Part shown: piece by piece, positions 1-12,025 of the stretch
Numbering within the stretch: position 1 is the stretch's first letter
Layout of the letters: every line of letters starts with the position of its first letter
Source of the DNA: Rhizoclosmatium globosum
Taxonomy: Eukaryota > Chytridiomycota > Chytridiomycetes > Chytridiales > Chytriomycetaceae
Assembly: GCA_002104985.1 (NCBI GenBank)
Contig: MCGO01000182.1
Span: forward strand, 1 to 64,000
Direction of reading: 5' to 3'
DNA length: 64,000 bases
Position numbers and translations under genes: made by a program
The notes under the pieces: generated by a model
Database searches by the model: none
Told to the model about the DNA's origin: nothing
The model's input: the letters and a program-made list of their open reading frames with translations, nothing else

Positions 1-194
1 TTGATGGTCCGCGTCTTCATGGTTATGGGGATGTGATGATTCTTGTGGACGATATACTGCCGTCAAAAAACGACTTTGACGTACACAATTGTGTTAAAAA
101 GCACTCGAGATATTTGGAAGCATTGGCTGATCAAGTGGAACGAGAGTATGCGGAAGGATTTGACGACGAGTCTGATGGATGTGTTTTAATGTAA
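1..194 (+). CDS. 3' end of an unknown protein with a C-terminal CaaX box
   Basis: Frame 3 is open from the window edge to the TAA at 192-194 and gives 63 residues; the 5' part lies outside the window. The tail is acidic (EYAEGFDDESDG) and the protein ends in C-V-L-M. A cysteine four residues from the end, two aliphatic residues and a final Met fit a CaaX box of the farnesylated type, so membrane attachment of this end is likely by inference. No domain is recognisable in the visible part and I assign no function. The next gene begins only about 105 bp downstream on the same strand. Confidence 0.6.
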   Translation, partial: DGPRLHGYGDVMILVDDILPSKNDFDVHNCVKKHSRYLEALADQVEREYAEGFDDESDGCVLM

Positions 195-299
195 TCTTTG
201 AGATATATTCTTTTCCTTTCTTGTTTTCTTTGTTGCTGTCAACCACCACACCAACTAAGACCCACCAACCAAGACCCACAACCCAAACCAAACCAAACA

Positions 300-2105
300 A
301 TGGGCATCCGCGGACTCTCGGCTTCCTCTCGAACGCAACGGGCGGCGCGACTCCGATCGCCTTTCCGGTCCAAGTCCAAGTTCAAGTCGAAACCCAAAAA
401 CCGAGTTTGATCGTCGACGGAAACGCCCTCGTCCACAACAAATCGTTGGTTCAACCGAATCGGGGCCGGCGCTGGCCCGGTCCGTTGCGGCTTTTGCGGC
501 CAAACTCGCCCGGGTCTTTGCGCTGACGATCCTGTTTGACGGGCCGCTGCCAAAGTGGAAGTATCAGCAACGCCTCGAACGGGAGAAGGAGAAGATATCT
601 AAGATTGCCATCGACTGACCGACCACATCCTGTCTCCCTTGACCCGATTGCGTGCATCCAGAGTTTGAAACAACAGACTGAGTTTACAGTGGTTGTTGCG
701 GAAGGAGAGGCAGATCTGGCAATCACAGAACTGGCGAGGGCTCAGGACGCTTTTATTTCAAGTGGCGATTCAGATTTCTTGTGCATACTTGCCGGGCTAT
801 TGCCTTTAGATGGAATCAGTGTGCGAGAGGACGGAAGTGTTTCTGGGATGCTTTGGACGAATGAGGTGGTTGCGAAGTATTGGGAATTCAGATTGAAGTA
901 TTGCCTGTGCTCGCTTATATTGCTGGGTGCGACTATACAATCGATGAGAAGCAGTGGCAATTGGTAAATTCGCGATTAGGAACTGGGCATGGCCCTGGCG
1001 CAAAGAGGATACGAGCATTTGCAACGCATCTGAAGCCCTTCACGACTGTTTCAGACGCAATCAATTCTCTCCGTCCAAAAGACTCAGATCAAACCGAATA
1101 TGAAAGTCTCATTGCGGAAGTCACGGCAATTACGGATCTTTTTCTGGGAAACTTTGGAACCTCATCAGCCTGTCCTGTCTCCCGATTTCCACCATTGCCG
1201 GTACACCAGAATACCCATCATCTGTGATAAAAACTTCTGAGAAATCTCACAAATTTGTCGAGATTTTGAATGGGGCTTTTGGTGTCAATCAATTGTGGAA
1301 GATGTGTCACGGGCACCTGCGTGGGAACTCTCAAGGCCAATTCGACGGAGAATGTATCATGTACTAGGAATGCAAAGTGTTGGAGAATATATTCGCCGTG
1401 CCAGTGATTTTCGAATCGAGCATGTTACGGCGCTTGACCCTTCCCCCGCGTCTGACGACCCATCAACGTTGTACAACACCATAATGGAATTCAATATTTC
1501 CGTCGATTTGTTCCCGATATCAACTTATTCCTTCCATTCACTGCATCTCTCCGATTCCTCATAACAACCTCAGCAACACCAACAACCCACTCAAGAATTT
1601 CGAACTCGTCGCATTGATATGCATGGCAATTCGATCTTCCCAACCGCCGCCACCATACTCATCCACCGCCCCAAAACCTGTGTCAACATCTCAATCACGT
1701 TCAAAACAAACAACACACCTCTTAGCAACCCTCGAAGCAACTCTTTTCAGCGCATGGCTCGTCCAACAAGCCGTTTCAAACAACGTTGCTTTGGAACATG
1801 CTCATTGGCAGGTCCTTGATTCGAACTTATATTCACAGTTCTTAATGCAGGCGAAAATTGGGCAAAGTCCACGTGTATTGCTAAACGCAGACGAATTTGA
1901 AGAGTTTTCAAAGATTTGGATGGCTTGTGTTTCGGGGGGCGGTGCTTCCATGATTGACGAAGTCGTTACTTTTACACGGGAATGGAGCTTGAGCCCAGAG
2001 GCTGAGGTTGCGGATCAAGGTGATGGAACTATCAAAAATAAGACGAAGAAAAAGAGGGATGCAAGTAAAGGCGAGGTGGGGGCGCCAAGAAGGGAAGGTA
2101 CCTGA
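300..2105 (+). CDS. Asteroid-type XPG/FEN-superfamily nuclease (ASTE1-like), several frame breaks
   Basis: The protein starts MGIRGL, the invariant start of FEN1/XPG/asteroid nucleases, whose N-terminal glycine and acidic residues form the metal-dependent active site. The pieces lie in different frames: LIVDGNALVHN and LFDGPLPKWK (XPG-N) at about 410-590, VVAEGEADLAITEL and GDSDFL (XPG-I acidic cluster) at 690-785, LAYIAGCDY at about 905-940, and WELSRPIRRRMY with EYIRR (asteroid C-terminal signature) at 1320-1400. A further C-terminal piece runs to 2105. The breaks near 320, 448 and 883 are each cured by one extra base; others may hide short introns. Either the gene is decaying or the assembly has indels, and similar breaks in essential genes nearby favour the latter. 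Asteroid proteins are predicted single-strand DNA endonucleases. Family call is good; exact exons are not settled. Confidence 0.7.
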
Positions 2106-2206
2106 CCTTCAAAACCTGTTTTCTATTTTGGCTGATGAGTGATACATAATATAAATGTAAATAACGATCGCAACGAAAAGCAGTTTTATATTCCACTCAG
2201 CCACAA

Positions 2207-2850
2207 CTAATAAACAACAACAGGCTTCTTCCCATCCCACTCATCCCCTTCAACACACTTCAAAATAAAATCCGCAAGATCCTTCCTCCCAATCGACCAT
2301 CCACTCAAAGGCGCCTCGCCCACGCGATAAATCCCTGTCTCTTCTCCATCCGTCAACATCCCAGGCCGAACACAAACCCAACCCCCTTATACTTCTCAAC
2401 CCTCTCCTCCATCCCAAATTTATCCTCCATCTTATTCGCAATCACAATCCGACAAACTACCTGGAGCAACAACGGAACCGTCCAAATAGACTCTCCAGTC
2501 CCCATTGCAGAAACGAAAATAAGTCGAGGCGGTACGGGAAGCCGTTCAGCCGCTGTGACCAAGACGTCTGCGCAGTGGGTGAGGAGGTCAACTTTTTGGA
2601 AGGGTGTAGTGTTTGTCGCGCCAAGGGCACTGATTACGACGTTTGCATTTTGGATGGCAGTTTCAACGTCGTGTTGGTTTGAGGCATCGCCGGTGATTAT
2701 TGTGGATCCGGCGGTGTCATAGTCTAGGCGGGTTGCACTTCGGCAGAGGATTGTAACGTGGAATTTCGTGGGGGCTTGTAACAAACGTAATGCAACTTCT
2801 TTTCCTGTGCCGCGAGTGGCTCCAATGACTGTAACGTTGAGGATTGTCAT
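2207..2850 (-). CDS. NAD(P)-binding atypical short-chain dehydrogenase / NmrA-like protein
   Basis: A Rossmann fold opens with ILNVTVIGATRGTGKEV, a GxxGxxG-type dinucleotide-binding loop, followed by a beta-alpha pattern with GDASN, VVISALGA and PPRLIFVSAMG, typical of atypical SDRs that act as flavin reductase-like or regulatory NAD(P)H binders. The frame breaks at C5 (2382-2386). With one more base the protein continues as VRPGMLTDGEETGIYRVGE, then GWSIGRKDLADFIL and a TAG stop at 2207-2209, which is the expected family C-terminus (YTIVRPG, then the SR-DLA motif). Length would be about 214 residues, normal for the family. Substrate unknown. A short degraded duplicate of its start lies upstream at 3022-3054. 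Confidence 0.75.
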
Positions 2851-2930
2851 GATTACTTGATGTGTTTATTTTTGGGCCGATTGATATACTTGATTTTATG
2901 TTCACCTGTTTCAAATCAAATTGATTTTAT

Positions 2931-3054
2931 ATTGGTTGTTTCAAATCAAATCAAATCAAATTTAGTTAATAAGGAGAAACCCCACGATTTTGGCAGCGAT
3001 TTTGGTGATTCAAAACCCCTCCACTGATTGTAACGTTGAGCATTGACATGATTT
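2931..3054. repeat. TCAAA-type microsatellite and a degraded copy of the SDR gene start
   Basis: A run of TCAAA units at 2940-2960 lies in the 470-bp gap upstream of the oxidoreductase. At 3022-3054 the sequence resembles the first 33 bases of that gene (2819-2852) with about seven mismatches, and on the minus strand it would read MSMLNVTISG against MTILNVTVIG. It is followed by no long open frame. I read it as a relic of a tandem duplication. The remainder of 2851-3318 is AT-rich with nothing else recognisable. Confidence 0.5.
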
Positions 3055-3318
3055 TTGAGATAGAGCTCTGATGCATCTTCTTTGATAGTCCTTGTACTTG
3101 ACATGTTTTAAACCTATCAAATCAAATGAACCTTTTCTGGCTTTACTGCTTACAAAATTAAACGTTGGAATAACAAAACAATGACTAGCACAAATGGCTC
3201 CGTAATTTGATTTCCTTCACCTGTCAAAAGTACATTTCAACTTGATTTATTTTGTGATTACAAACATGGACAAAACACTACAAAAAAACTATATAACTCA
3301 CACTACTAACAAACTTAA

Positions 3319-4614
<1,296 letters not shown>

Positions 4615-4676
4615 ACTTGTGGTTGAGGTTTGTCTTTAGGATTTGATGGAACGAGGGAAGAGCCTTCCTACTCATC

Positions 4677-4684
4677 TATATATA
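4677..4684 (-). promoter_or_regulatory. TATA-like element upstream of actin
   Basis: TATATATA lies about 63-70 bp upstream of the actin ATG on the minus strand, a plausible spacing for a TATA box of a strongly expressed gene. Based on sequence and position only. The surrounding gap, 4615-5033, holds no gene that I can see. Confidence 0.4.
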
Positions 4685-5033
4685 CCTTTTTTGGCGAAGC
4701 ATCCACCCTCTTTTTGTTTCATGAACATCCATGCTTTCTTTGGAAAGCTGAATTCGCATCCACCCCTTCACTGTACTAACAAGATTTTTTCTCCAAACAC
4801 GCCGCAAGTTCCACGATGCTAGACGAATAGCTGCAGATCAATTTTGACTATTCATTTAATAGTGTCTGATGTGGAGTAGTATATCACGGACGTTAAAACT
4901 AGAATGTTATGATTTCGTAGGACCTTTCCTCAATGTGTAGGTTAAAACATCGCCAAAAGGTACCTTTAAATTGACAGCATGGTTTATTCCAAATTCGTAG
5001 AGTGAAGCGAAACAAGTTGAAGACGTGTATCCC

Positions 5034-5956
5034 TCAAGCATCCTTCTCCTTGTCCTCCAGAATCTTCTTGACATTCTCATCGAGCAACAGCTTCTCAATA
5101 TCCGCAGAAGTGTATGGCTTGTACACAATCTTTCCACTTGCATTCTTTGACAAGGTAGCAAACTCAAGTTTGTCGGATCCAATCGAAGCCGAGTCCATAG
5201 TTTTAGCAAGCACTTTGACGGCAAGAGAGATGGCTTCCTTCAAAGAACATTCTTCAGTGTAATCCTGCTTCAAGAGCGCAGTAGCGTTGGTGGTGTTTGC
5301 ACCAATGCAAGTCGCCTTCCAACCAGAGTAGTTTCCTGAAGGGTCTGAGTGGTAAAGTTGGAAACCATGGTGCTCGTCATGACCGGCATACAAGAACGAG
5401 ACACCAAATGGGCGCAGACCTTGATTTGGAGTCGTTTAGTCTCGAACGCGTTCAGTATTTCGAGTTTTACCTCCATACTGAGTGTATCCCTGCTTCAAGT
5501 CACACATTCGCTGCACAAGTTGCTCGCAAGGAATAGGCTCGTTGTATGAAAGCGTGTAAGAATGGGCCTGGTTTCTGCAGTAGTGGATCAAAGTGTTTGC
5601 ATCGGCAGTCAGACCCGCCACGGCAACACACATGTAGCTTTAAGGGAAGGCTTAATACCAAATAAACAACCAAATCCGGTATTTACTCGTTGAGTTTGTA
5701 GAGCTTCTCGTGGGACTGCATTTGCTCGAGCAGCTTTGAAGTTGTCTTCTTTTCAGCGGCGAGAACAACGCCTTCTTTGCTCAGAATTCCAATGCACATT
5801 CCTGCGTGCGAAATAGCTTCCATGGCGTACTCGACCTGGTAGAGCCGGCCTGTGATGGTGGGTTAAGCATCAATCAGTATCACCAGAAGGTGTCAAGAGA
5901 GTGGACCCACCTTCGGGCGAGAAGATTGTGGTTCGTCCGTCGTATCGTCTGGCCAT
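5034..5956 (-). CDS. PSMA4: 20S proteasome subunit alpha type-4
   Basis: Four exons (5956-5911, 5849-5687, 5637-5471, 5419-5034) encode about 250 residues. The protein starts [16 protein letters not shown], the alpha-subunit N-terminal helix signature, then [16 protein letters not shown]. Later segments [30 protein letters not shown] and [19 protein letters not shown] match alpha-4 (yeast Pre9) closely, and the tail is the usual Lys/Glu-rich helix. Alpha subunits form the outer rings of the 20S core and gate substrate entry; they have no catalytic threonine. Introns are 49-61 nt with GT-AG ends. Frame is intact throughout. Confidence 0.95.
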
Positions 5957-6078
5957 TGTTCAGTTGTGGTGGTGGTTGGTGCTTTTTGAGGTGGTGGTTG
6001 AACGAAGGTGCTTTTTTGGTGGGCGATTTTGAAGACGCGCGGTTGAGATGTATAACCTATCATTATAAGAAACATTAT

Positions 6079-7713
6079 TTATTCGTATAATGTCGATGCA
6101 TTAGAATTGGAGGCTTCAGAATCAATGGTATCGTCACTCCTTCTAATACGTGAGGATACAACAGATCCTTCCTCTAGAATTCCACCATTGGCATTATCCA
6201 TATAATAAAGAAGAAGAGAAGACAAAATCCCCAGGAAACCCAAAAATGCGAAAAACATCTCCACCCACAAGAATCCCCCACTTTGAACGCGAATTTCAGC
6301 TGCAATGAGCGGCAACACAACGAGCGATCCATTATATAGTGAAGTAGATAGTCCATATGCAGCACCCAATGACTTTGATTCGGATTCTTCGAGTTTTGTG
6401 AAGTCTGTTCCGCTACCACTGTCAGGCTCGCTCAAGCGAGGTCGAGAAACATCAGCGATCGCACCCCAAATAGCGGCTCCGTACACGCTATACGAAATGC
6501 CTAAGACGCACATTGGAAGAACAGGGCTGCCACCCTCTATTAATCCAAGAACTAGATGCACGAGAGTCACCAAGATAGAACACGCAAGCAATAGCAACAC
6601 TTTGTGTCCGTAAGTATCAATATAATATCCACTAAAAGGAACCATAAACGTTGAAATGGATTCAGGAATGGCCATGACATTTCCCGCTGTCACTGTATCA
6701 TTATGATACCACTTTTCCATAAGAAAATCACTTGCTGTGTTGTTGAAGGGTATAATAGTTCCATACAGGAGAATGCAAAGCAAGCATATCATCCAGAACT
6801 CTTTGCGAAGTGAATTTACTGTTGTCAGGACAGTTTGCGTGTCAGAGATCATCGATTCTGAAGTTCCCGAGCGGATAGAAATGGAAGAAGAACGAGATAG
6901 TAACAAAACCGATGGCGATCGGCTTCGGATCAAAGGACGTTCGACGGAATCATTATCTGTACCACCTATTCGTACATATCCAGTTTCGCGCTTGGCTGTA
7001 ATCCAGACGAGAACAATGGAGCATATGAATGAAAGAAGGCACAAAATTGTCGCAGTCCAAATCGCGGTCTGGACCCCTAACGCCCTTTCAATTCGAGGAG
7101 AGCAAATAGAATTCAGCGCTGATCCAAAGCGCGCGATTGAAACAGCTAAATTGAGAGAATTAATTTTCATATAAAGTGGAGGAGACGTACTTAAGCCAAG
7201 TGCAAATGATATCTGGCTGCTTGACCCAAACCAAAGGGCTACAATACAACTTTGACAAACGGATACGCTCTCCCCGCCTATTCCAAATATAATTCTGCCA
7301 AGAAGAAGCAGGGGATACGATTTTAGGCTTAACCCGAAACTAAAAATCACTTGTCCCACGATAACCAACGAAGACACTGTCAAAAGCACAGTGGAAACTC
7401 CATATGACGCGATACAGCTTCCAGATATAAAAGGAATGATTGTATTTGGCAGTGAGTAGGCCGAATAAAGCAAATTTAGTTTGAACTGCCACTCATCATA
7501 TCCGATCCCGAGATACTCCATTAGAGGTATGTTAAGAGCAGCGGGAGCATCAAACGCGTAGAATGTGCCAACGAGGATCATACAAGCTAGGAATAGGACT
7601 TGCCATTTTGTTGTTGCATCTCCTTCCATCGCGAAATTGTCAAGATCATCTTGAAATGAAACTGAATGCCCGCGGACAACCCACGATTTCAGCATTTTCC
7701 CAGCATTTTCCAT
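6079..7713 (-). CDS. MFS transporter of the MFSD1 type
   Basis: About 530 residues with roughly twelve hydrophobic helices, starting MENAGKMLKSWVV. The stretches FDAPAALNIPLMEYLGI and NLLYSAYSLPNTIIPFISG resemble the first helices of MFSD1, a lysosomal/vacuolar carrier reported to export small peptides in animals; the yeast substrate is not known. A likely 45-nt intron (7146-7190), divisible by three and free of stops, should be removed, giving the better join GLTVSIARFGSALNS in helix 5. The C-terminal tail is Ser/Asp-rich and cytosolic. Localisation to vacuole or lysosome is inferred from the family. Confidence 0.8.
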   Translation of the reverse strand: MENAGKMLKSWVVRGHSVSFQDDLDNFAMEGDATTKWQVLFLACMILVGTFYAFDAPAALNIPLMEYLGIGYDEWQFKLNLLYSAYSLPNTIIPFISGSCIASYGVSTVLLTVSSLVIVGQVIFSFGLSLKSYPLLLLGRIIFGIGGESVSVCQSCIVALWFGSSSQISFALGLSTSPPLYMKINSLNLAVSIARFGSALNSICSPRIERALGVQTAIWTATILCLLSFICSIVLVWITAKRETGYVRIGGTDNDSVERPLIRSRSPSVLLLSRSSSISIRSGTSESMISDTQTVLTTVNSLRKEFWMICLLCILLYGTIIPFNNTASDFLMEKWYHNDTVTAGNVMAIPESISTFMVPFSGYYIDTYGHKVLLLLACSILVTLVHLVLGLIEGGSPVLPMCVLGISYSVYGAAIWGAIADVSRPRLSEPDSGSGTDFTKLEESESKSLGAAYGLSTSLYNGSLVVLPLIAAEIRVQSGGFLWVEMFFAFLGFLGILSSLLLYYMDNANGGILEEGSVVSSRIRRSDDTIDSEASNSNASTLYE

Positions 7714-7871
7714 AAAAGCCCACTTTGCCAGTGGCTTTCAAATTTTTGGGGGAGAACCCACGATTTCAGCTCAATTTGAAGTATTTAGAAGAACACAGCT
7801 TCGAAACTGCTTCTCTTGAAAAACTTGGCACTAAACAAGACCGCCGTCCTATTAGAATATCAATCGATCAA

Positions 7872-9163
7872 ATGACGTATGAAAACGACGCTGTTAGTTG
7901 ATAGCTCTGTATATATCCAGGATGAGGCTGTGGATTGACCTTCTCCAAACAGGTTGTATTGGATAATGGCTCTGGTATGCTCAAGGCTGGATTTGCCGGT
8001 GACGATGCACCACGTGCAGTGTTTCCCGCCATTGTCGGTCGTGCCCATCAGTACTTTCAGTTCATTGGGAGTGGAGGGGCAAAGGACACTTACATTGGAG
8101 ACGAGGCCCAAGCAAAGAGAGGTATTCTGTCTCTCTCATACCCAATTAAGGGAGGTATCGTAACAAACTGGGATGATATGGAGAAAGTCTGGTGAGTTGA
8201 CATTTCAAACCAATTTGGCCCTTATATTGCTTGTTATCCAATTAGGCATCACGCCTTCTCCAATGAGCTGCGAGTTCTCCCTGAAGAGCATCCTCTTCTT
8301 TTGACTGAAGCTCCAATGAACCCGAAGGCAAATCGAGAACACATGATGCAGCTCTGTTTCGAAAGCTTCAACGTTCCAGCTTTCTTCGTGTCCATTCAGG
8401 CTGTCTTGTCGCTTTATGCTAGCGGTCGAACAACTGGAATTGTGTTGGATTCTGGAGATGGTGTTTCTCACACTGTTCCGGTTTATGAAGGATTCAGCTT
8501 TCCTCACGCAATTTCCAGACTTAATCTTGCAGGGTGCGTAGTATCTAGCAACTTTGAGAAGAATCTAATTCGTGATATAGGCGAGACATCACTCAATACC
8601 TTATGAAGATTCTAACTGAGCGAGGTTACTCATACACAACATCCGCTGAACAAGAAATCGTCAAGAATATCAAGGAAACGCTTTGCTACGTAGCGCTCGA
8701 TTACGATCAGGAAATGCAACGCGCAGAGCAAACGGTCGAGCTTGAGCGATCCTTTGAATTACCGGATGGACAAGTTATCACAATTGGAAGCGAACGTTTC
8801 CGCGCTGCAGAAGCACTCTTTAGACCGTCTATGCTCGGAATGGAAGCGAGCGGAGTTGACTCCTTGACCTACAATTCCATCAATCGATGTGATATTGATG
8901 TGAGACGGTCAATGTATTCCAACGTCGTCTTGTCTGGCGGTACGACAATGTATCCAGGAATGCCAGAGCGTTTGGAGAAAGAGCTCAATACTAGGGCTCC
9001 GTCATCAATAAAAGTGAAGGTCGTCGCACCAGAAGAGAGAAAGTACTCAGTATGGATTGGAGGCTCTATTCTGGCATCATTGAGTACGTTTCAGTCTATG
9101 TGGGTGACCAAAGCAGAATATGAGGAGTCTGGAGCCTCAATTGTCCACCGCAAGTGTTTCTGA
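7872..9163 (+). CDS. Actin (second, divergent copy)
   Basis: Exons 7872-7892, 7953-8191, 8246-8533 and 8581-9163 encode an actin starting MTYENDA then [18 protein letters not shown] and ending [11 protein letters not shown]. The first exon has only 21 bases. The frame is intact, unlike the first copy. It departs from conventional actin mainly in subdomain 2 and nearby, with [20 protein letters not shown] in place of the usual DNase-I loop ([18 protein letters not shown]), and with [14 protein letters not shown]. The substitutions concern the D-loop that contacts the next protomer, so altered polymerisation or a specialised role is possible by inference. It is still a true actin rather than an Arp, judged by length and C-terminus. 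Confidence 0.92.
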
Positions 9164-9298
9164 ACCTTGCATCGTTATCTTTCATACCGAATCATTGATT
9201 TGAATTGCATTATGAATCATTCCAATACACACAAAGAAGCCTTTTCTCTTGATATTATAGAAATCGTGGATGTTGCCAAATTTACTCCCTTCAGCTCA

Positions 9299-11159
9299 AT
9301 GAACATAGATCTCGTCCAATGTCCTGATTGCCAAACCATTTATATCGGAGTCCCTGCTTGCTCTTGTCTGTATCTTTCTCAGGCGGGTACGAAGGATGGT
9401 CTGCCACAAACCCTGCTCTATCCCCACCACGCCACAGTGGCTGGAACCTCGCAGTTCAACGGCGACCATCTATACAATTCTCCAGATTCCGATCCATACA
9501 CATCTGATGATAGTAACACCTTACAATCAAACGAACGAAGAGCAGAACAGTTGCAAGCTCACACGATATTACGAAGGAGACATTGAATCGATGGTAGAAG
9601 ACCCAGATCTGATGCCCACGATGGACGATTGGCTTCTTATTGCAAATCGAAATGCAGTTGTTGGACCTGTGAAGTTCGCTATAGACGGTGACAACCTGCT
9701 GGCGAATTACTTTCATTTGCCTCCAGTCTTAAGGTAGTGTTATAAACTTCCAGTGAATAATGTAAACAATGGGGCTGGCCATATTAAAAATGCTAAACTT
9801 AGGCTTACCGCATCTGCATTGGCTGCTGACACGCATAGCCCTCCTCTCCCAGAACAAATTTCCTTATCGTACTATCGGAGGGCCCGTAAAGCAATTATTC
9901 GTGCCATAGAAGATGTGCCAACATACCAAACAGTTCAAGCGTACTATTACTTATATTTATTCTCAGTCTGTAAGTTTTCCCTGATCAACGGCGAATTAGC
10001 TCTTGGAACTTATTCTGTTTGTAGGGAAGGGGCAACCAGCTGTAGGCAGGAAGTTTCTGAAAGCTTCGCTGGAATTGATTCTTGAGCTACATCTTCACAT
10101 AGACCCTGATGATTCCCCTTGGTTGTTTCCTTTGCAATTAAGTCCTCGACAAAAAGAGGATAGGCGCCGTGCTTTTTGGGCAACATTTATGTATCTGAAA
10201 CGAGAACAGGCTCTCACAACTGATTCCCTTCGAATTGATATCAGCGCGGATAAAATCAAGGCTCCAGGAGAAGTCATTGAAAATGGAAAGCTGATATTTT
10301 CCAACGCTATGTACGCGAAACCAGAATGTGACCTCTTTCACTTGATTTGGGAAATCAAAAAGCATCATACAGTACCGCCAAACACAATCAATGATATCAT
10401 GAAATCAGAGTCAATGACACAATTAACCTTGTATCTTCGATCTGTGCACTCGAAGATTCCCCGAGAACTTCTACTTGTGGCTGACTCGCAAATCACATTG
10501 ACCAACCCTGATTATTCTCGGTTTCTTACGAGCCTCGCATCAATCCCAAAAGCAGATATCGAATGTATTGTTTATGTAAATTTCAATCTGCACGCAAGTA
10601 CTTCGATTCTGTACCGACCCCTTCTATACCTTTCAAGTCTATCCTGTTGCAATCCGAAATTCTTATCCGTGGAGAAGCAAGCAGTCATATCACATGCAAT
10701 TGATCAGTGCCTTGAATCAGCACACCGCATTGTATGTTTATACCTTTTCTTTCTCGACGTCTGGAAAGGCCGAGCAAAACACAAGGTTCCACACAACGAA
10801 TATTATAAGCCACGATATATGGCCGTATATGCCGTATTTGAAAGTATGATCGTGTTTTGGTTCGTGTCTTGCAGGATGGATCCAATTTGGTGTCAAATGC
10901 GAACAAATGTAAGCCTGAAGTCATCAAAGCGAGAATGATTGAAATGATTCAATTTTTGAAAAGGATTGAGAGTGAAGAGGGTGGCAGCTCAGGAACAATG
11001 ATACCTCTTGTGCAGTGCTCTGAAGCTATGATAAAGGAGGTGAATGAAGGAGTGCATGCCAGAAACCGTGGAATGGAGGAGATTGAACTCGGGATGACAG
11101 TTTTGTCACTCGCCCTGAACGACGGAGCCATGGGCATTTCTTGGACTCCTCGGTCTTGA
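9299..11159 (+). CDS. Fungal_trans-domain transcription regulator
   Basis: The middle region reads SLSYYRRARKAI, VQAYYYLYLFSVWKG, LELHLHIDPD and LSPRQKEDRRRAFW after removing introns 9734-9802 and about 9972-10025. This is the fungal-specific transcription factor domain (middle homology region). No Zn2Cys6 cluster is visible, though two cysteine pairs occur near the start (CPDC and CSC). The start is uncertain: the acidic Ser-rich segment DSDPYTSDDSN lies in another frame from MVEDPDLMPTMDDW, with a break near 9560. A second break at T4 (10855-10858) is cured by one base, giving SMIVFLVRVLQDGSN. A nuclear regulator is inferred; targets unknown. Confidence 0.7.
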
Positions 11160-11179
11160 GGTCTCTAATAACATACGAT

Positions 11180-11785
11180 GGAAAGGGAGGACAGAAGAAA
11201 GTTGGAGACTCTTTTGGAAATTACGGGCCTAAATATATAAAATCTCCGACAATTTACTCCAATCCAAAAAAACAAAAAATTAAGAGCTAAAACCACGCAA
11301 CAAAGAGAGAATTAAGTGAGTATATCGTAGGATAGAGGAGCAAAACGCTCGATACTGGGATCGAACCAGTGACCTTGAGGTTAACAGCCCCACGCTACTA
11401 CCAGCTGAGCCAACCGAGCGCTGACATCCGACCTGAAAGTTATAATATGAAACCAAATCCTTTTAAACTTAATTTTCCTGCTGCCAGAGCTCAAACGACA
11501 ACAGCTACAGTAAGATATAGTGGTAAGGATGCCTATGATCGATAACATAAGCCCTCAACACCGCTGGGTCGACGACAATGACCGGAGATTGGTCGAATTC
11601 TGGAGGAAACCCAAGAAACATTTTTTCAAATCACGCCAAATATGAAGAAACATTTTTTGAATGTAGGATATGAGGTGAGAAACATTTTTTCATTCATACG
11701 CTACGAATGATTGATTGCGACAATGATTGGGAAAACGCAATCCCCTGTGGTGTTCCTCCCCTCACAGTCTGATTTCGAAACAAGA
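11180..11785. repeat. tRNA-Asn-bearing dispersed repeat, copy A (complete)
   Basis: This segment shares about 170 bp on one side and 350 bp on the other side of the tRNA with copies at 28438-28616 plus 37064-37415 (split by the mobile element) and 47620-48050, all in the same orientation. Shared landmarks are AAGAGCTAAAACCACGCAAC, CTGCTGCCAGAGCTCAA, CCCTCAACACCGCTGGG and repeated GAAACATTTTTT. It behaves as a duplicated tRNA gene cassette more than as a SINE, because homology extends well upstream of the tRNA. It shows what the empty target of the element looks like. Confidence 0.75.
11346..11419 (-). tRNA. tRNA-Asn (GTT), intact
   Basis: The minus strand folds as a complete cloverleaf of 74 nt: 7-bp acceptor GCTCGGT/ATCGAGC, D-arm GCTC-AGCTGGTAGT-AGC, anticodon arm TGGGG-CTGTTAA-CCTCA with anticodon GTT, and T-arm ACTGG-TTCGATC-CCAGT, discriminator G. 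The B box is GGTTCGATCC. Four T residues follow directly (11342-11345 on the opposite strand), a Pol III terminator. No intron. Confidence 0.93.
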
Positions 11786-12025
11786 CTCATCTCGCATATA
11801 CAATTTCGCGAAACATTTGTTTGGAAGAATGCCAGGAGGGATATCATTGACGATTCATCTCTTATATTAATCATTCGCCAGGCTAGATCAAGAAAGCAGT
11901 TTTGGGGCACATTATCACAAGAACCAACATTCAAAAGGTGAATTCATGCAATCTTGGGATGGTCGAATTTGATGATGTACCTTCTTTTTCCTTTTCGTTT
12001 GTTTGTTTGGAAAATTAATCGCAGA

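Noticed and set aside
11711..11941. First exon of the ARID-chromodomain gene within the tRNA repeat
   Set aside because: The frame starts within repeat sequence; the ATG at 12026 follows an AG and opens directly into the ARID domain, so it is the simpler start.
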